From contig WBMW01000585.1 of NCBI GenBank assembly GCA_013396635.1, forward strand, positions 539,565 through 603,564: 64,000 nt of DNA, in the 5' to 3' direction. Within the stretch, counting starts at the first letter, position 1. Every line of letters begins with the position of its first letter. This stretch comes from Penelope pileata (lineage: Eukaryota; Chordata; Aves; Galliformes; Cracidae). Under the pieces are notes generated by a model. It was not told the origin of the DNA. It saw nothing but the letters and a program-made list of their open reading frames with translations, and searched no databases. Shown one piece after another: positions 53,101 through 64,000 of the stretch. The position numbers were made by a program, and so were the translations under genes.

Positions 53101-56100
53101 ATCTCTTAAAAAAAAGTATATATGTTGCTGGTGATTTTGCCATGAACCGATCATGCTCATGGAACAGTGAGAACTGTGGAATTAAATTGCAGTGATAATT
53201 GTGCTCAAAGATTTGCTGGGCACCTTACATCCAAGGTGGAGCATGAAACCCTTGCCGCAGCTGGATCTGTGCAATTAAATACCAATGCATGTGTAGTGCC
53301 TCATGTTTAGCGTTTGTTATGGTCAATTTGATCAATTGTTATTCTTAGCATATGTAACAGTGGTAATGTATGGGGTAAACTTGGGGTTTTGTATGAGTCT
53401 CTGCTTGCGGCACAGAATGGCCACGTTATTGGTGCAACAGATGAGTAGGATAAGAGCAGTAGGAGATGCAAGTGAGCGTTAGGACTGAGGCCAAAAGAAT
53501 GCACTATGGAAAAGCTGGACTTGAATGAGTGAGTGTGATATCTGCCCTATTTTTCTGGTATTTCAAGAATTCTTGACCCTGCTCTCCTTCTTTAAGACCT
53601 TTCCCTGCTCCCTGTAATTCTGACTGCCACGGTCTTGCCAAATTTTGAATCAGCTGTTGAGGTACCTATGCTCTGAAGAGCTAAATCTCTGGTAGGAATT
53701 TGGGAACAATAACTTTTATGATTACGTGATTTTAGCTGTGATGATAAAGCAGAAGACTCTGTACTTGTCCTTGAAGAGAAGGGCACTCGCCCAGTGCAGC
53801 AGGCCATCCTGATTTGAATCCATTTACACTTACTGTTAAACATCCAAGGCAGAATGGCAGAAGTGCTGTTCAGTCTCCACTCCTGACTACTGCAGCTCAG
53901 GAACAGAGTGTAAGCAAGCGCTGCTAGTCTAGAAAGTAACTCATGAAGATAAACCTCAGCTGCCAAAGCTGTGGGAGCTTAAAGCAGTGGATATGCTGCT
54001 GCAGTGGCCAAGTATGCCTATGGTTTTCCAGCAATCCAGTAAACTTGGGCTATTCCAGGTAGAGATTATACCAGGGGCTAGTTGCAGTGGTTTCTGTCCC
54101 CAGCTGTTTGTTTTGTCTGGCTCCATCCTTTGCCTGCAGTAACACACCCAATGCTGCAGAGATGGCTGAGGGGCTCACACAGCGACTGCTGATCAGAGGC
54201 AATTAACAACCTGCAACGTGCATAAAGAATAATTTGAAGTTGGTGCCATTTTTCCTTCCTAGGCTGAGCTAAAAACTACAGCGTATCAGGATTGCTGTGC
54301 CCACGGCCACAGCTTGGGGTGGACTCTGAAAACAGTGCTATGGGAAGTGCTGGGACAGGTACTCACTCTTTCAGCCATAAATCCAAAGCTATCCCTTAAT
54401 GACGCCCTCAGCCTGTGGTCACAACACAATGTATATGATTTTCAGAAGACAGCTGCTCTGTTACAACTAAAAAAATATTTATGAACTAGATTTCCCCAGA
54501 CTGAGACATGGCAAAGTCAGTAAACCCCTTGGGAAATGTTGGCTCAAGATGCTAAATGTACAAAGCAGTTCTGAGTATCATTGAACTGTAGATGTTATTG
54601 CTGAGCATATGAGTCATATATGCTCAGTTTGTCAAGAATGAGCTAGGAAAGTGCTGTAGTGGTTGTTTATGCCAAAGGCTCCTTCAGTTGACAGCTTTAG
54701 ATATCTTAAAGGCATAAACATTTTAGTAGACAAGAAGTTGCATTTCTGAAACTAACAGCTTTTTGAAATTACAGAAAAGAAACCCATAAAGCGCTTATGT
54801 AGAATTTTTCCCTTCCACGTTCACTTCAAAGCACTTTAGCAAAGTAACACTCCTCCATTGTGGTAATAAGAAAAGAACTTGTTTACAAATCGTACATTGA
54901 AATTTAAGTTACTGGGAGTAGCAACAGGTTTGTAGTGACAGGTCACTTTAGATTGGAGTTTAATTTATGAAGATTGCTTTACCTGAGGCTATGGTAATCT
55001 ATGCCTTTGGAGTAATTCACCCTCTGCCTCATTTCGAATGCAGTCAAAGACTGTCGTATTTCACTATGACAATGTAATCACAGATCCACATTAAAAAGTC
55101 ATTATTGTTTAGAATCCAGCTTGGTTTGAAAAACACTTACTATAAAATTCAACAGCCTTTGTAAATTACCCAAAGGTTTACTCAAGAATACAAGGTGCAG
55201 TGATTTAAATCTGGAACTTACTACTTTATTGATTATATGGGATTTTTAGGTCACTGCATTTACGAGAAATGATTAGTGAGTAATCAAAGTAATAAACTCC
55301 TTGATTTTGGTTCATAAATAATTATGAATTGAATTTTCTTTATCAAGTATTAAATAAAAACTGATTTAGCCATATCTCTTAACTTTTTTTCCTACAACAT
55401 TCTAAAAATCAATAGTGACAAAACCAACCATAACCATAATTTTCTGATTTCTCTCTCTCTTATTTTTTAAACCAGAACTAAGGTACTCTCACAGATGCAT
55501 CTACTGCATTCTTCAACTTAAAGTTTTGGACAGAAACTAAAACAATTAAGTAACTGAATTAACAGTTATCTTTTTAATTCTACACTTATTTTTCTGGCGC
55601 TGTTAAAACATGTCACAGATAGATTCAATCTGCATAGTGATGCATTAAAACCCAGAATTACATTCTAACTAGCATTCAGCCATTTACCCATCACTGTACA
55701 TGTGGTGATTATTGAACTCCTACTTATCTTTATATTGTTCAAGACCCTTCAAAGGTTGTTTTTTTGCCTGGAAATTGAGAGAGTTTTAGCTCTGACTATT
55801 GAGCAAGAGTTTAAAACCATAATAAAAACAAATGATGCAATGAACCAATTAAAATTGTTGTACATATATTTCTTTAATTAGACATTTATGAGCTGTGAAT
55901 TGGATCAGATATTCCCAATGCACATGACATGCTGACATATAATAACTGCTTTTGGGATGTCAGGTTGGCTTTTTATGAATGCAAATAGAGGTAGGCTTTC
56001 TTTTTTAATTAACTTTAGGAATAATTTTGTTCTGTTTAAAATACAGGTAGACACTTCAGTATTGCTGACTCAGAAGATCTGAAAATATTACACTTTGCAG

Positions 56101-59100
56101 CAATAGCGTTCAGATTACAATAGATGCACATTGTTAAAAAAGCGTTTCATAAATATTTTGGACTCTAGGAAAAAGTTAAATAGTTTGTTTACAGACAGGT
56201 AGGTTCGTTACTGTGCAGGCATCGGAAAGCAGCAAGATTAAATTCTTGATGGTAATTAGGACCATGTAGACAGTGTTTTGCCTCCTGCCTGAGGCAAATC
56301 CTTTTGTACTGAGCAACCCTTCCTTCATCCCTGCTTCTTTAATGCTCTAAACTGTGCTTTGGACACTTTTTCTCTCTCAGACCTTCTTCTTCTCAGCATT
56401 ATTCTATTCCTCAGATACACTAAGAGTCTTCACTTCTGCACTTTAAGTTAGCTCAGTTTTCAGTGCCTTCCAGATTTGCAGGCCTTGCACAAACAGGTGA
56501 GCTCCAGTGTTTCAGGCAGTGGTATCAGATTGATCATGGTGGGGCTTACTAGGGGTATGGTATTTTGAAGAGTCTGCTTCTATGCACCATGTTCGTGGCA
56601 TGTAGTACAAATATTCTGTTCATATCTCATTGGTCATGCTACCTTATATGACACTGAGGACATCATGTGTCCTCAGGGACAAATTGTTTAAAGTTTTATA
56701 TATCTCAGAGCTTGTTAAATAATTGGGAAGTTAGCATCTAAACAGTAATTAGCCCACCAAGTCAAGTGATTTTGGTCATTTCCTTTAATGAAGTGATAGT
56801 TTCTTTTGTACGTGATATAGTTAAAGTATCTATGTAATAAAAGTGGTAGCTATTCATGAACTGGAAAAAATAAAATGCACATATATGCTTAAAAGTTATC
56901 AGAGGTTATAGACACTTAAACTAACAATTGCTGTAAGACTCCTGTGAAGCTAGAGTGAGTAGAGGTACACATTGATGATAATTAAATAATGAATTTAAAT
57001 GTGCAATTCTGAAAAGCGTTAATTAAAGAGGAACAGTTACTTTAATCAGCATCAACAAGCTGTTATCGAGTCCAACAAAACAGCATCAACAGTAAACAAC
57101 TGTTACAACTTTCTAATGTGGATCCAAAACAAAGAAACTTAGTACTCCCATGCTGAACCTCAGCCTTTGTGAAAATCTTCTCTTGGAAACAGCAGCTGCA
57201 AGGGGTTTCAGAGGAGCTGAATTACTTTCTCCCTTCCATGGAAGGGTTGCCATGTGGCTGGCCGTGCTACCGTGCCGCATGACCATGCCATGCATGGGTG
57301 CTGTGCACTCCAGAGGCTCTGAGCCTGCAGTGGGCTTGCAAAATTCACCTCTGAGCTCTTGCAAGGAAATTGCCCTAAAAGACAAGTTCTTGTCCTCTGG
57401 AGCCAGACTTTGAAATAGAAAAGTGTGACCAAATAAACAAGCATCTGAAATGGCTGTTTTAATTTAGTTGTTTTAACTTGGTAGTTGTGATTACAATAAG
57501 GACAGGCTCTGTTATATTCCCTCTATCCAGTTCATTTTCAGTGTGGCAGCATCCTATCTGGTTCGAGCAGAAACCCACTGTAATCACATTCCATACTGAA
57601 TCTCCATGTATAATTCTGAAAGAACTAATAACGAGAAATACTTTTTTTAATCAATGGTAACAATTTTTAATGAAGTCCAACAAGACAATATATTCAAAGC
57701 ACTCTTTGAAGGCCACTGTCTGCAACAAGAAATTAAATCCATGATTTACAACTCTAAATTAACTCTTGTATAAATTAAATGAAAATGGTCTCTTTAACAT
57801 AAAGTGCAGTATCGGTTCTTTCCTTAGAACATCAAATAACTCCTTAGAATAAATGGGTTGGAGGTAGTGGGGCTTCCAGTGGCTGTCATAAATCAGCCTG
57901 GAAAAGCAGTTTTCCTTAGATTTTCTTTTTAAAAAAATTACTGAAATAATCTCCTTAAGGTTGTGACAAACCTAGTCCTGAGCCAGAAACCCCCAGAAGC
58001 TAGCGGGATTGGTCTGTGGAAGCAGATTTTGTAAGCAGTTGAGTATTGTATTCTCCTGAGAACTATGGCAAGAAAGTAAATAATAGTTCTCAATATGGTT
58101 TGCAATAAAATAAGGTACCACTGAGAGACATGACAAGCCTGCAGTTTGTAGGCATGGTGGCTAATATCTTATTAGCATAATTAGCCAACAGTGCTTTCTT
58201 CATGGATATCAATTTCTAATTGAGGTACAGCTGTTCAGCGAAGTCCTAGCTCGATTAAAATATGCCATCTGATTGAGGGGGACCAGGGCTTCTATTCTTA
58301 CAGTAATGCCATCCTGGGTAAGCACCTAATTGGTAGGAGTAATTAACTAGAAGAAGGCAGATTTCTGTGTATACCTAGCCATTTCTGCACCATTACAGTG
58401 ATAACAGCTTCTCCCTACAACAAACCCAATTACAGAGAATAGGCAAGAGGGCGAGGGAGAAGGCAAATGTAGTTTCAGACTAATACAACTGTTAATCACA
58501 GTTGCACAATGCTGTAAGAAATGAAGGCCCTGGCCAAACATTCACTGACAGCTAACACTGCTCTTGTTCTTGATTTTCTTTGACACCAAGTTACTGGGGT
58601 GATTACAACCTTCCCTGTTGTCCTCACACGCTCCCGCCTGCTGCTACAGGCTGTTCGCAGGCAGTGATATGATTCACAAGCCCTTCGGCTGCCACTTGCT
58701 TGGACAAAAATATTAATCAATTCAAACATTATCTACTGTGATTTAAGGGCATGGATGTTCAGACTCAATGCTGCTCAGTGAGGGATTGCACCTCGTGCAT
58801 TAGGACAGCCTTGCACACCCAGCCAGGTATAGATTAAAACATGATGAAGGGCAGCTGGGTGAAGGTTATGCTGATTTTATGCTAATGTAACAACCTCCTT
58901 GCTTGGAAGCAACTGCAAGACTGAGCCCCAAAATTCTCGACGGGGACACATTAGTCTCAAAGGACTCCAACGGATTCCACGACCAAAGGATAAGGCACAT
59001 TTGTTTCACATTTGCTATACAAATGCCTACTCATAGTGCTCATATTAGAGAGGGGCTTAGAGTTCCCAAGGCATAGCAAAGCTTACTATAGCAGGCAATT

Positions 59101-61106
59101 ATGTGCCAATCCTTACTCTGTCATTGATTACTACTTTATTTTCTGTTATACTTTTGTGTATTTTGGTCTCCCCAGAGCTTTCTACTCCTTGAATAATGTA
59201 ATGCTTACATCAGTTTTAATGAATGTTAAAGAGCTATTGTGTACACGGGATGCAATAGTTTTGCTTGGTTTATGATTTGACTGATTGATATTCATTTCTG
59301 TTTTCTCCCACTAAAAATAATCAGAAAAAATACATTTAAAAGTCCTTTGACACACATGATGTTGATAACATTTCATGAATGTCTGCCTGGGCATAAGGTT
59401 ACATGAAATAGGCAGGATTAGTTCCAGCATTTGTTCACCCAAATCTCAGGAATGATAGCTTAAACAGCTAGGTCAACAGTCTGAGTGTGTGCCTTGGCAT
59501 GAGTTAATGTTCATTTGGGTCTTATCTAAAAGGAGCCAGGTGTTAGTGTAAATTGGCAAAATACTGCTTAATCCTATTGATTTAGATAGCTTCTTTTCCT
59601 TCTTTCCCCATAAATGGAAAAGATGAATGAATGCAAACTATAGAGATGATGAACTCCCATTCAGAGGCTTTATGACAGATTTAGCTAGAATGTCTTTGTA
59701 TTCCTCGAGGTACATCCCAGTAAGAGCATGGGCTGGTTTACCTTCTGTGTTTGCTTTGCACTGAACTCATATTATCCTACACTCTCCTATATATATTTAA
59801 CAACTATGGGAATGAAAAAATAAAGAATATTTCCTAGGATAAATGATGAGAAAAATCTCCCCTCTCCTTCACACACGGGCAACACAGTGGGAATTACAGT
59901 GAGGTATGCAAAAGAGAAGAAAAGCCAGCAAGAACCCTTCTCCTAGCACTCTGCTGTGGTAGATTGTTTTCTATGAAGCAACCTCGTTTTTCTTCCAGCT
60001 GAGCACTCAGTGACTCAAGGTCTCCTAAAAGAGTTTGATTCAACCATTGTCAAATGCCATTGTCCCTGGGAGAGAAAGCAGTAACCATTTCTGCAGTGTC
60101 TGTAGCATGTTTGAACAACAAATATATCTATAAACAAGAAAGAAAAAACACTCAGTTCTATTAAAATAGTGATGAAATTTAAAATAATCAGAAGATAAGT
60201 GGAATGGAGAAATACCCCTTCCCTCACAAAGAGCATTATTAATGACCCCAATGTCCCCTCTCACTTTCTCCTGGTATGGCTGTGCAGTACAGTGCAGTTG
60301 TTTGCCATGACTGGATGTCCTACAGCTGCATCAGAGATCATGGCAACAGACAAATATTGCCTGTAAATCACAGCCATACACTTACACTGTAATAATTTCA
60401 GAAGCTTTATTTCAGATTAGATTTAACCCGGTCCTGGGGGCATAAGTCCCCACCAAGCAGATGGCAGGTTGCATATGAATGCTGACTGGGCTGTCCATCC
60501 CCATGGAGGGGTGAGTGCATTTGGTGGGTGCACAGCTTCTGGATTTGATGCCTCTGAAAGCAACCTAGTTCCTACACACTCAAACAGCTGGAACCCAAGA
60601 GGGTTGGCTTCAAACAATACCAATACACAGAGTGGGCATGTTTTCTGCTCTGGGGCTAAGTCATCTCCTGATACTGTGTCCCGCTGATGCATGCGACCTC
60701 TCCATAACAAGCTACAGTTCATGACACCTTAACTAAAAAATAATCAAACTACAACTGCATAATCCTCCCTAAAGTCTCCATTTGAGAAATCCTTATAGAT
60801 CTGTTTAATTTCCTAAACACTGAAACTTCTCTGGATAGTAAGGCTGAACATGTGCATTAAAAGTGGTAGCAGATTCAGGGTCAAAGTACTGATCAGACCC
60901 AGTCTGTGCTGTGAGAAAAGCACCTCAAGAATCTGCACCTGAAATGAGGGGCATTAGAAAGTAAAACATGCAGCATGACCACCTTCTAATATCTTTTAAT
61001 ACCAGCTATCTGACAAATAGAAGGGGAAAGATCACGTATTTTCCCATTTGAGTGTTTTAGGCCAAAACTTATCATTTTTAATTAGAGATATAAAAATGTA
61101 AAAATT
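50159..61106. other. Non-coding sequence, repeat-poor
   Basis: No gene, RNA or mobile element is recognised. A G-rich spot, GGGGGCGGGGGGG, lies at 50798-50810. The stretch 54900-57060 is markedly AT-rich yet of normal complexity and free of recognisable repeats. A GC-richer pocket at 57130-57400 and another at 60420-60700 carry overlapping frames on both strands with no domain. The segment 58141-58340 is noted as a candidate regulatory element. Confidence 0.45.
58159..58186. promoter_or_regulatory. Possible homeodomain-site cluster (inverted repeat)
   Basis: GGCTAAT (58159-58165) and its exact inverted copy ATTAGCC (58180-58186) flank a further ATTAGC, giving three TAAT-type cores in 28 bases. 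TAAT is the core bound by many homeodomain proteins. The arrangement is seen directly; binding and function are inference, and TAAT is common in AT-rich DNA. Confidence 0.25.
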
Positions 61107-61123
61107 AAAAAAAAAAAAAAAAA
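61107..61123 (+). repeat. Poly-A run, 17 bases
   Basis: An uninterrupted A17 inside a broader A-rich stretch (61085-61135). No retroposed body is recognised. Confidence 0.85.
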
Positions 61124-62464
61124 GTAAATAAAAATCAACTGGCAGCATGCTTCATTGAAAACTAGCCAGGGAAAGTCCCTGAGAGCTATTAATTAAATTT
61201 CTAAATATGTGAACATCCACACATACCTAAGGGGAATGGAGAAAGCAGTTTCCTGCCAGCTTTAGCTTTAATTCCTTTACCCATTTTGCACCTACCATTT
61301 TGCCAGCATAAACATTTCCCGGGGTCATCCAGTCAGTAAAATATAAATGGCAGCAGTTGGTTGTCAGTCAAATCACACCCATGTCTTCTACTTGCCTTCA
61401 CAAACATTTCTGGCACTTCCAGCAATTCACAGGCATGTGGTTTGGATTGCTTTTCTTGCTATATGTTGAAAATTTACACAACATCTAGAGACTCCTTCAG
61501 TCAAATCTTCAGCATGTCTTTTATGTACTTCCTCTGAGCGTCGTTATGAAAAAAATAAGAAACAAGGTTGGCTGTTGAATTGAATCAGTGCTGCACTTTC
61601 TACATTTTTTCCATCAATGAGATTAGTGCTACTAAATCCAATGACACTGTAGTAATTAACCCAACCTGAGCTCTTTGCTTTTGCTGTCTTAAGAAGGATT
61701 GGGATGAAAAGATGGTATCCTGGCTGCATGTCGCTAGTTATGCAAAACCATGTTCAGGACAGAGATCAGTAACAGCACCAAAACTTGTCTTGCACTCTGT
61801 CCATGCCCAGGAGGGAGAAGTCTGGGAACTTGTCTCAGTCTGAATTCTCATTTCTCTGACCTCAGGACTTGTTGTCAAGGAGGTTAATTGCACCAGGACT
61901 AATCACAGAAACACATTCAATGTGTGTTAGTCAATACAGATTGCTGTGATGTCTTATTAAGGCATACACACTCTACCAGGTATAAAAGATGGAAATTCTT
62001 CATAGCTCATCCTTACATTTGCTTTTCATTTTCATTCCAACTACTGGTTAAGTACTAACAATGTGGGCATAGGGCATTTTTGGAGGATTGATGGTCAGCT
62101 GACAGGCATTTATGGCCAGAGGTGTAGCCGAGGGTGCCATTAGTCCCAGCTGGTCATTAATCCTTGAGAATGCCCTGTGCTGAGGTTGCTATTGCCATTA
62201 TTAGACGAAAATGAGAGCAAACACAGGAGCATGGATTTTTTTTTAATGGGTGATGCAGATATGATTGGAATGTGCAAGGTGCTTCTAGGAATTAATAACT
62301 TACACATTAGGTAGTCTGATTGCCTAAATTATCTGCACACTGCATGAAGCAAGTTGCTGTAATTAAAACTTGCTTTAAATTTCTTTTACTTCTCCATTAA
62401 AATGTCTGTGTCAAGCAAACACAGCTTTTCAAAACTGAAATTGCCTACTAAGCCTGCATCTAAC
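61124..62464. other. Non-coding sequence; possible regulatory block 62040-62420
   Basis: No gene is recognised. From 62040 to 62420 the sequence is repeat-free and carries two CAGCTG E-boxes (62096-62101 and 62147-62152) and an OTX/bicoid-type TAATCC (62158-62163). It also has several other TAAT cores. That combination suits a developmental enhancer but does not prove one. Confidence 0.4.
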
Positions 62465-62532
62465 TTGTTCAGAGTCCGTCTGTGCAAAGGGGGAAAAAAT
62501 CCACCAAGACACAGATTCTGCCATTCATATCT
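62465..62532 (+). repeat. Direct repeat, copy A
   Basis: Copy A of a motif found again at 63762-63816. The shared text runs TTGTTCAGAGTC.GTCTGTGCAA, then CCACCAAGACACAGA, then TCTGCCATTCATATCT. Copy A has a 12-base insertion (AGGGGGAAAAAA) and one extra T relative to copy B. Apart from these, I count 52 of 55 positions identical. It matches no repeat family I recognise. Confidence 0.85.
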
Positions 62533-63761
62533 TTCTGAAGTTAGAAATTATACAGAAGAAAATTAGTTTCTGGATCCACATGTAGAAGATGTGAAATTCC
62601 TTGCTGGACCTGCCACACATGACGAAGGCTACTCTGATAAGGGACTGTGCACTCCTCAAAGGCAGGTCCTTGAATCAGGGAGTCCTGGTACAAAGAGTGT
62701 TGGTTTCCTATATGGCTGTTTAAATTAATTCTCCATGTGAATTACACAGTCCCACAGTAATAGGATCCAAAATAAACAGAAGACTGCCTAGGAATCAGTT
62801 CCGAGCTAGCCAACAGGGAACACGATGCATGGGGAGTTGCTGCCTCTCTCTGGATGTAGGACACAGCACACAACAGCACATGAGGACACCTGGGGCCATT
62901 CATTTCACATCCTCTGCTTGGAAAGCTCTCCTGAAAACATCTGTCTACACCCTTTCTTGTAGCAGTTGGTTGTTTTATCCTCCTAAAAGAGTTGTGGTGA
63001 TGCTGAAATCACATTTATTTTATTCTATATTTAGTCACTGGTTAAAATACAGAAAAATGATCCTCAGGACTGGGAGAGAAGCCATGGGTAAATTCTCCCT
63101 TGGTAAATTGCATCTGGATAGTAAGTGGAGATTTCTCATAGTCAAGGTCTGAAGGTCTTGAGCAGAAACAGATTCAGAGGCAAAAAGGGGGCTTAATTTT
63201 AAGATATATCTTCAGAGCCTCTTTAGAAGTAAGTGCATGGCATCGTCATCTGCAAAAGTAGAGAACTAGGCTCCAGATCACAAGACCCCAGGGGGAGCTG
63301 CACAGGTCAGATGAAGAGTTCACCCAGTCTTACATCCTTTCCCCACTGGGCCCAACACCTGACCTCTAAGGATGAATAAGAACACTGGCAGTGACCATAC
63401 AGTTACCATTCAGTCTCAAGCTATTTTCAGCTCCCAGAGCTTCCTGAGCTTTGTATGCTATATCTACTTACTAACTCCCCATTAAGAGAGTAAACTCTCC
63501 CAATTATGTTGTTGCATCCAAGGATTCCCTTTTATCTACCACCAGCTTCATGAAGAACTACATGCTTTTGTTTGATTCTGGCGCTCCCTAGCTTGCTTTG
63601 ATTGCAGTGGGAATTCAGTATCTGTGCAGCTTTTCCATATCTCTCATATTCCTCAAAACTGACTCTTTTCCAGACTAAGAAGTACTAACACAAGTGAGAA
63701 TTTCTTGCAAAGGTACCCATGAGTAATTCTGAATGATAATCTTATCTGACTGCTTTGAAAA
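62533..63761. other. Non-coding sequence between the two direct repeats
   Basis: About 1.2 kb with no recognisable gene. An open frame at 62829-63152 (107 codons) has no recognisable domain. Confidence 0.5.
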
Positions 63762-63816
63762 TTGTCCAGGGTCAGTCTGTGCAATCCACCAAGACACAGA
63801 TCTGCCATTCATATCT
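63762..63816 (+). repeat. Direct repeat, copy B
   Basis: Copy B of the motif at 62465-62532, in the same orientation, 55 bases with no internal insertion. The homology may resume weakly at TTAGAAATTA (62541 in copy A; about 63848 in copy B). Confidence 0.85.
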
Positions 63817-63981
63817 GAAACTTGAAAGTGAAATCAGTGAAACTTCTTAGAAATTAAGAGCGGCAGAAACTTCTGCTTACAAAGCAAGATGTGTTAGCAA
63901 TCATTTGTTCTGCTCTGGTAGTGTGACTAACGCTGCTTCTAAGGTATATCTGAATTTTAATATTAAGAGTCTAACATAAAC

Positions 63982-64000
63982 CATAGAATCATAGAATGGC
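63982..64000 (-). mobile_element. CR1 LINE 3' terminus, cut by window end
   Basis: CATAGAATCATAGAATGGC is the complement of the CR1 3' end (GCCATTCTATGATTCTATG). The body would lie beyond the window, so only the terminal repeats are seen. Confidence 0.9.

Noticed and set aside
1..64000. CRISPR arrays, operons, phage or other prokaryotic systems
   Set aside because: No regularly spaced repeats and no coding density. The CR1 repeats place the window in a bird nuclear genome.
1..64000. tRNA or rRNA genes and endogenous retroviral LTRs
   Set aside because: No B-box-like GGTTCGANTCC with a fitting cloverleaf, no rRNA-like text and no paired long terminal repeats were noticed by eye.

Overview
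This window reads as non-coding nuclear DNA from a bird. The deciding evidence is the interspersed repeats. There are several CR1 LINE 3' ends with the avian-style octamer-like terminus (repeats of ATTCTATG/ATTCTGTG, or the complement CATAGAATC), and two of them carry recognisable C-terminal CR1 ORF2 sequence. The rest is mostly AT-rich, largely single-copy sequence with scattered homopolymer runs. The species cannot be fixed from sequence alone; a galliform or other neognath bird would fit. I see no protein-coding gene, spliced exon set, rRNA, tRNA, CRISPR array or prokaryotic feature. The longest open frames (about 150-175 codons) resemble no protein I recognise, lie singly with no supporting exons, and look like chance frames.

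Layout. 1-9300: non-coding, with two GC-richer pockets (about 1100-1600 and 2600-3490), a short CCATAT-type tandem, an AT tract and an 18-base T run. 9305-14240: three candidate MIR/CORE-SINE relics, the first the best. 14240-21640: unique sequence. 21644-21922: a 5'-truncated CR1 on the minus strand. 24900-27120: two old, heavily decayed CR1-like LINE copies in the same orientation, both retaining traces of the reverse transcriptase palm domain. 28862-28907: a perfect 10-bp hairpin followed by T14. 32238-32846: the best-preserved CR1 (plus strand), with an ORF2 C-terminus broken by two frameshifts. 35190-35480: a third ancient LINE fragment, with a KAPG-type RT motif. 46336-46555: a short CR1 3' end, plus strand. 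46790-62450: long stretches with few repeats, several of which (46790-47160, 58141-58340, 62040-62420) look like candidate conserved regulatory elements by their density of homeodomain-type TAAT cores and lack of repeats. This is inference only. 62465-63816: a 55-bp motif present twice in direct orientation about 1.3 kb apart, not explained by any repeat I recognise. 63982-64000: the 3' tip of another minus-strand CR1, cut by the window edge.

Together this suggests an intergenic region (gene desert) or a very large intron, shaped by successive waves of CR1 insertion of different ages. No system of cooperating genes is visible, and I do not claim one.
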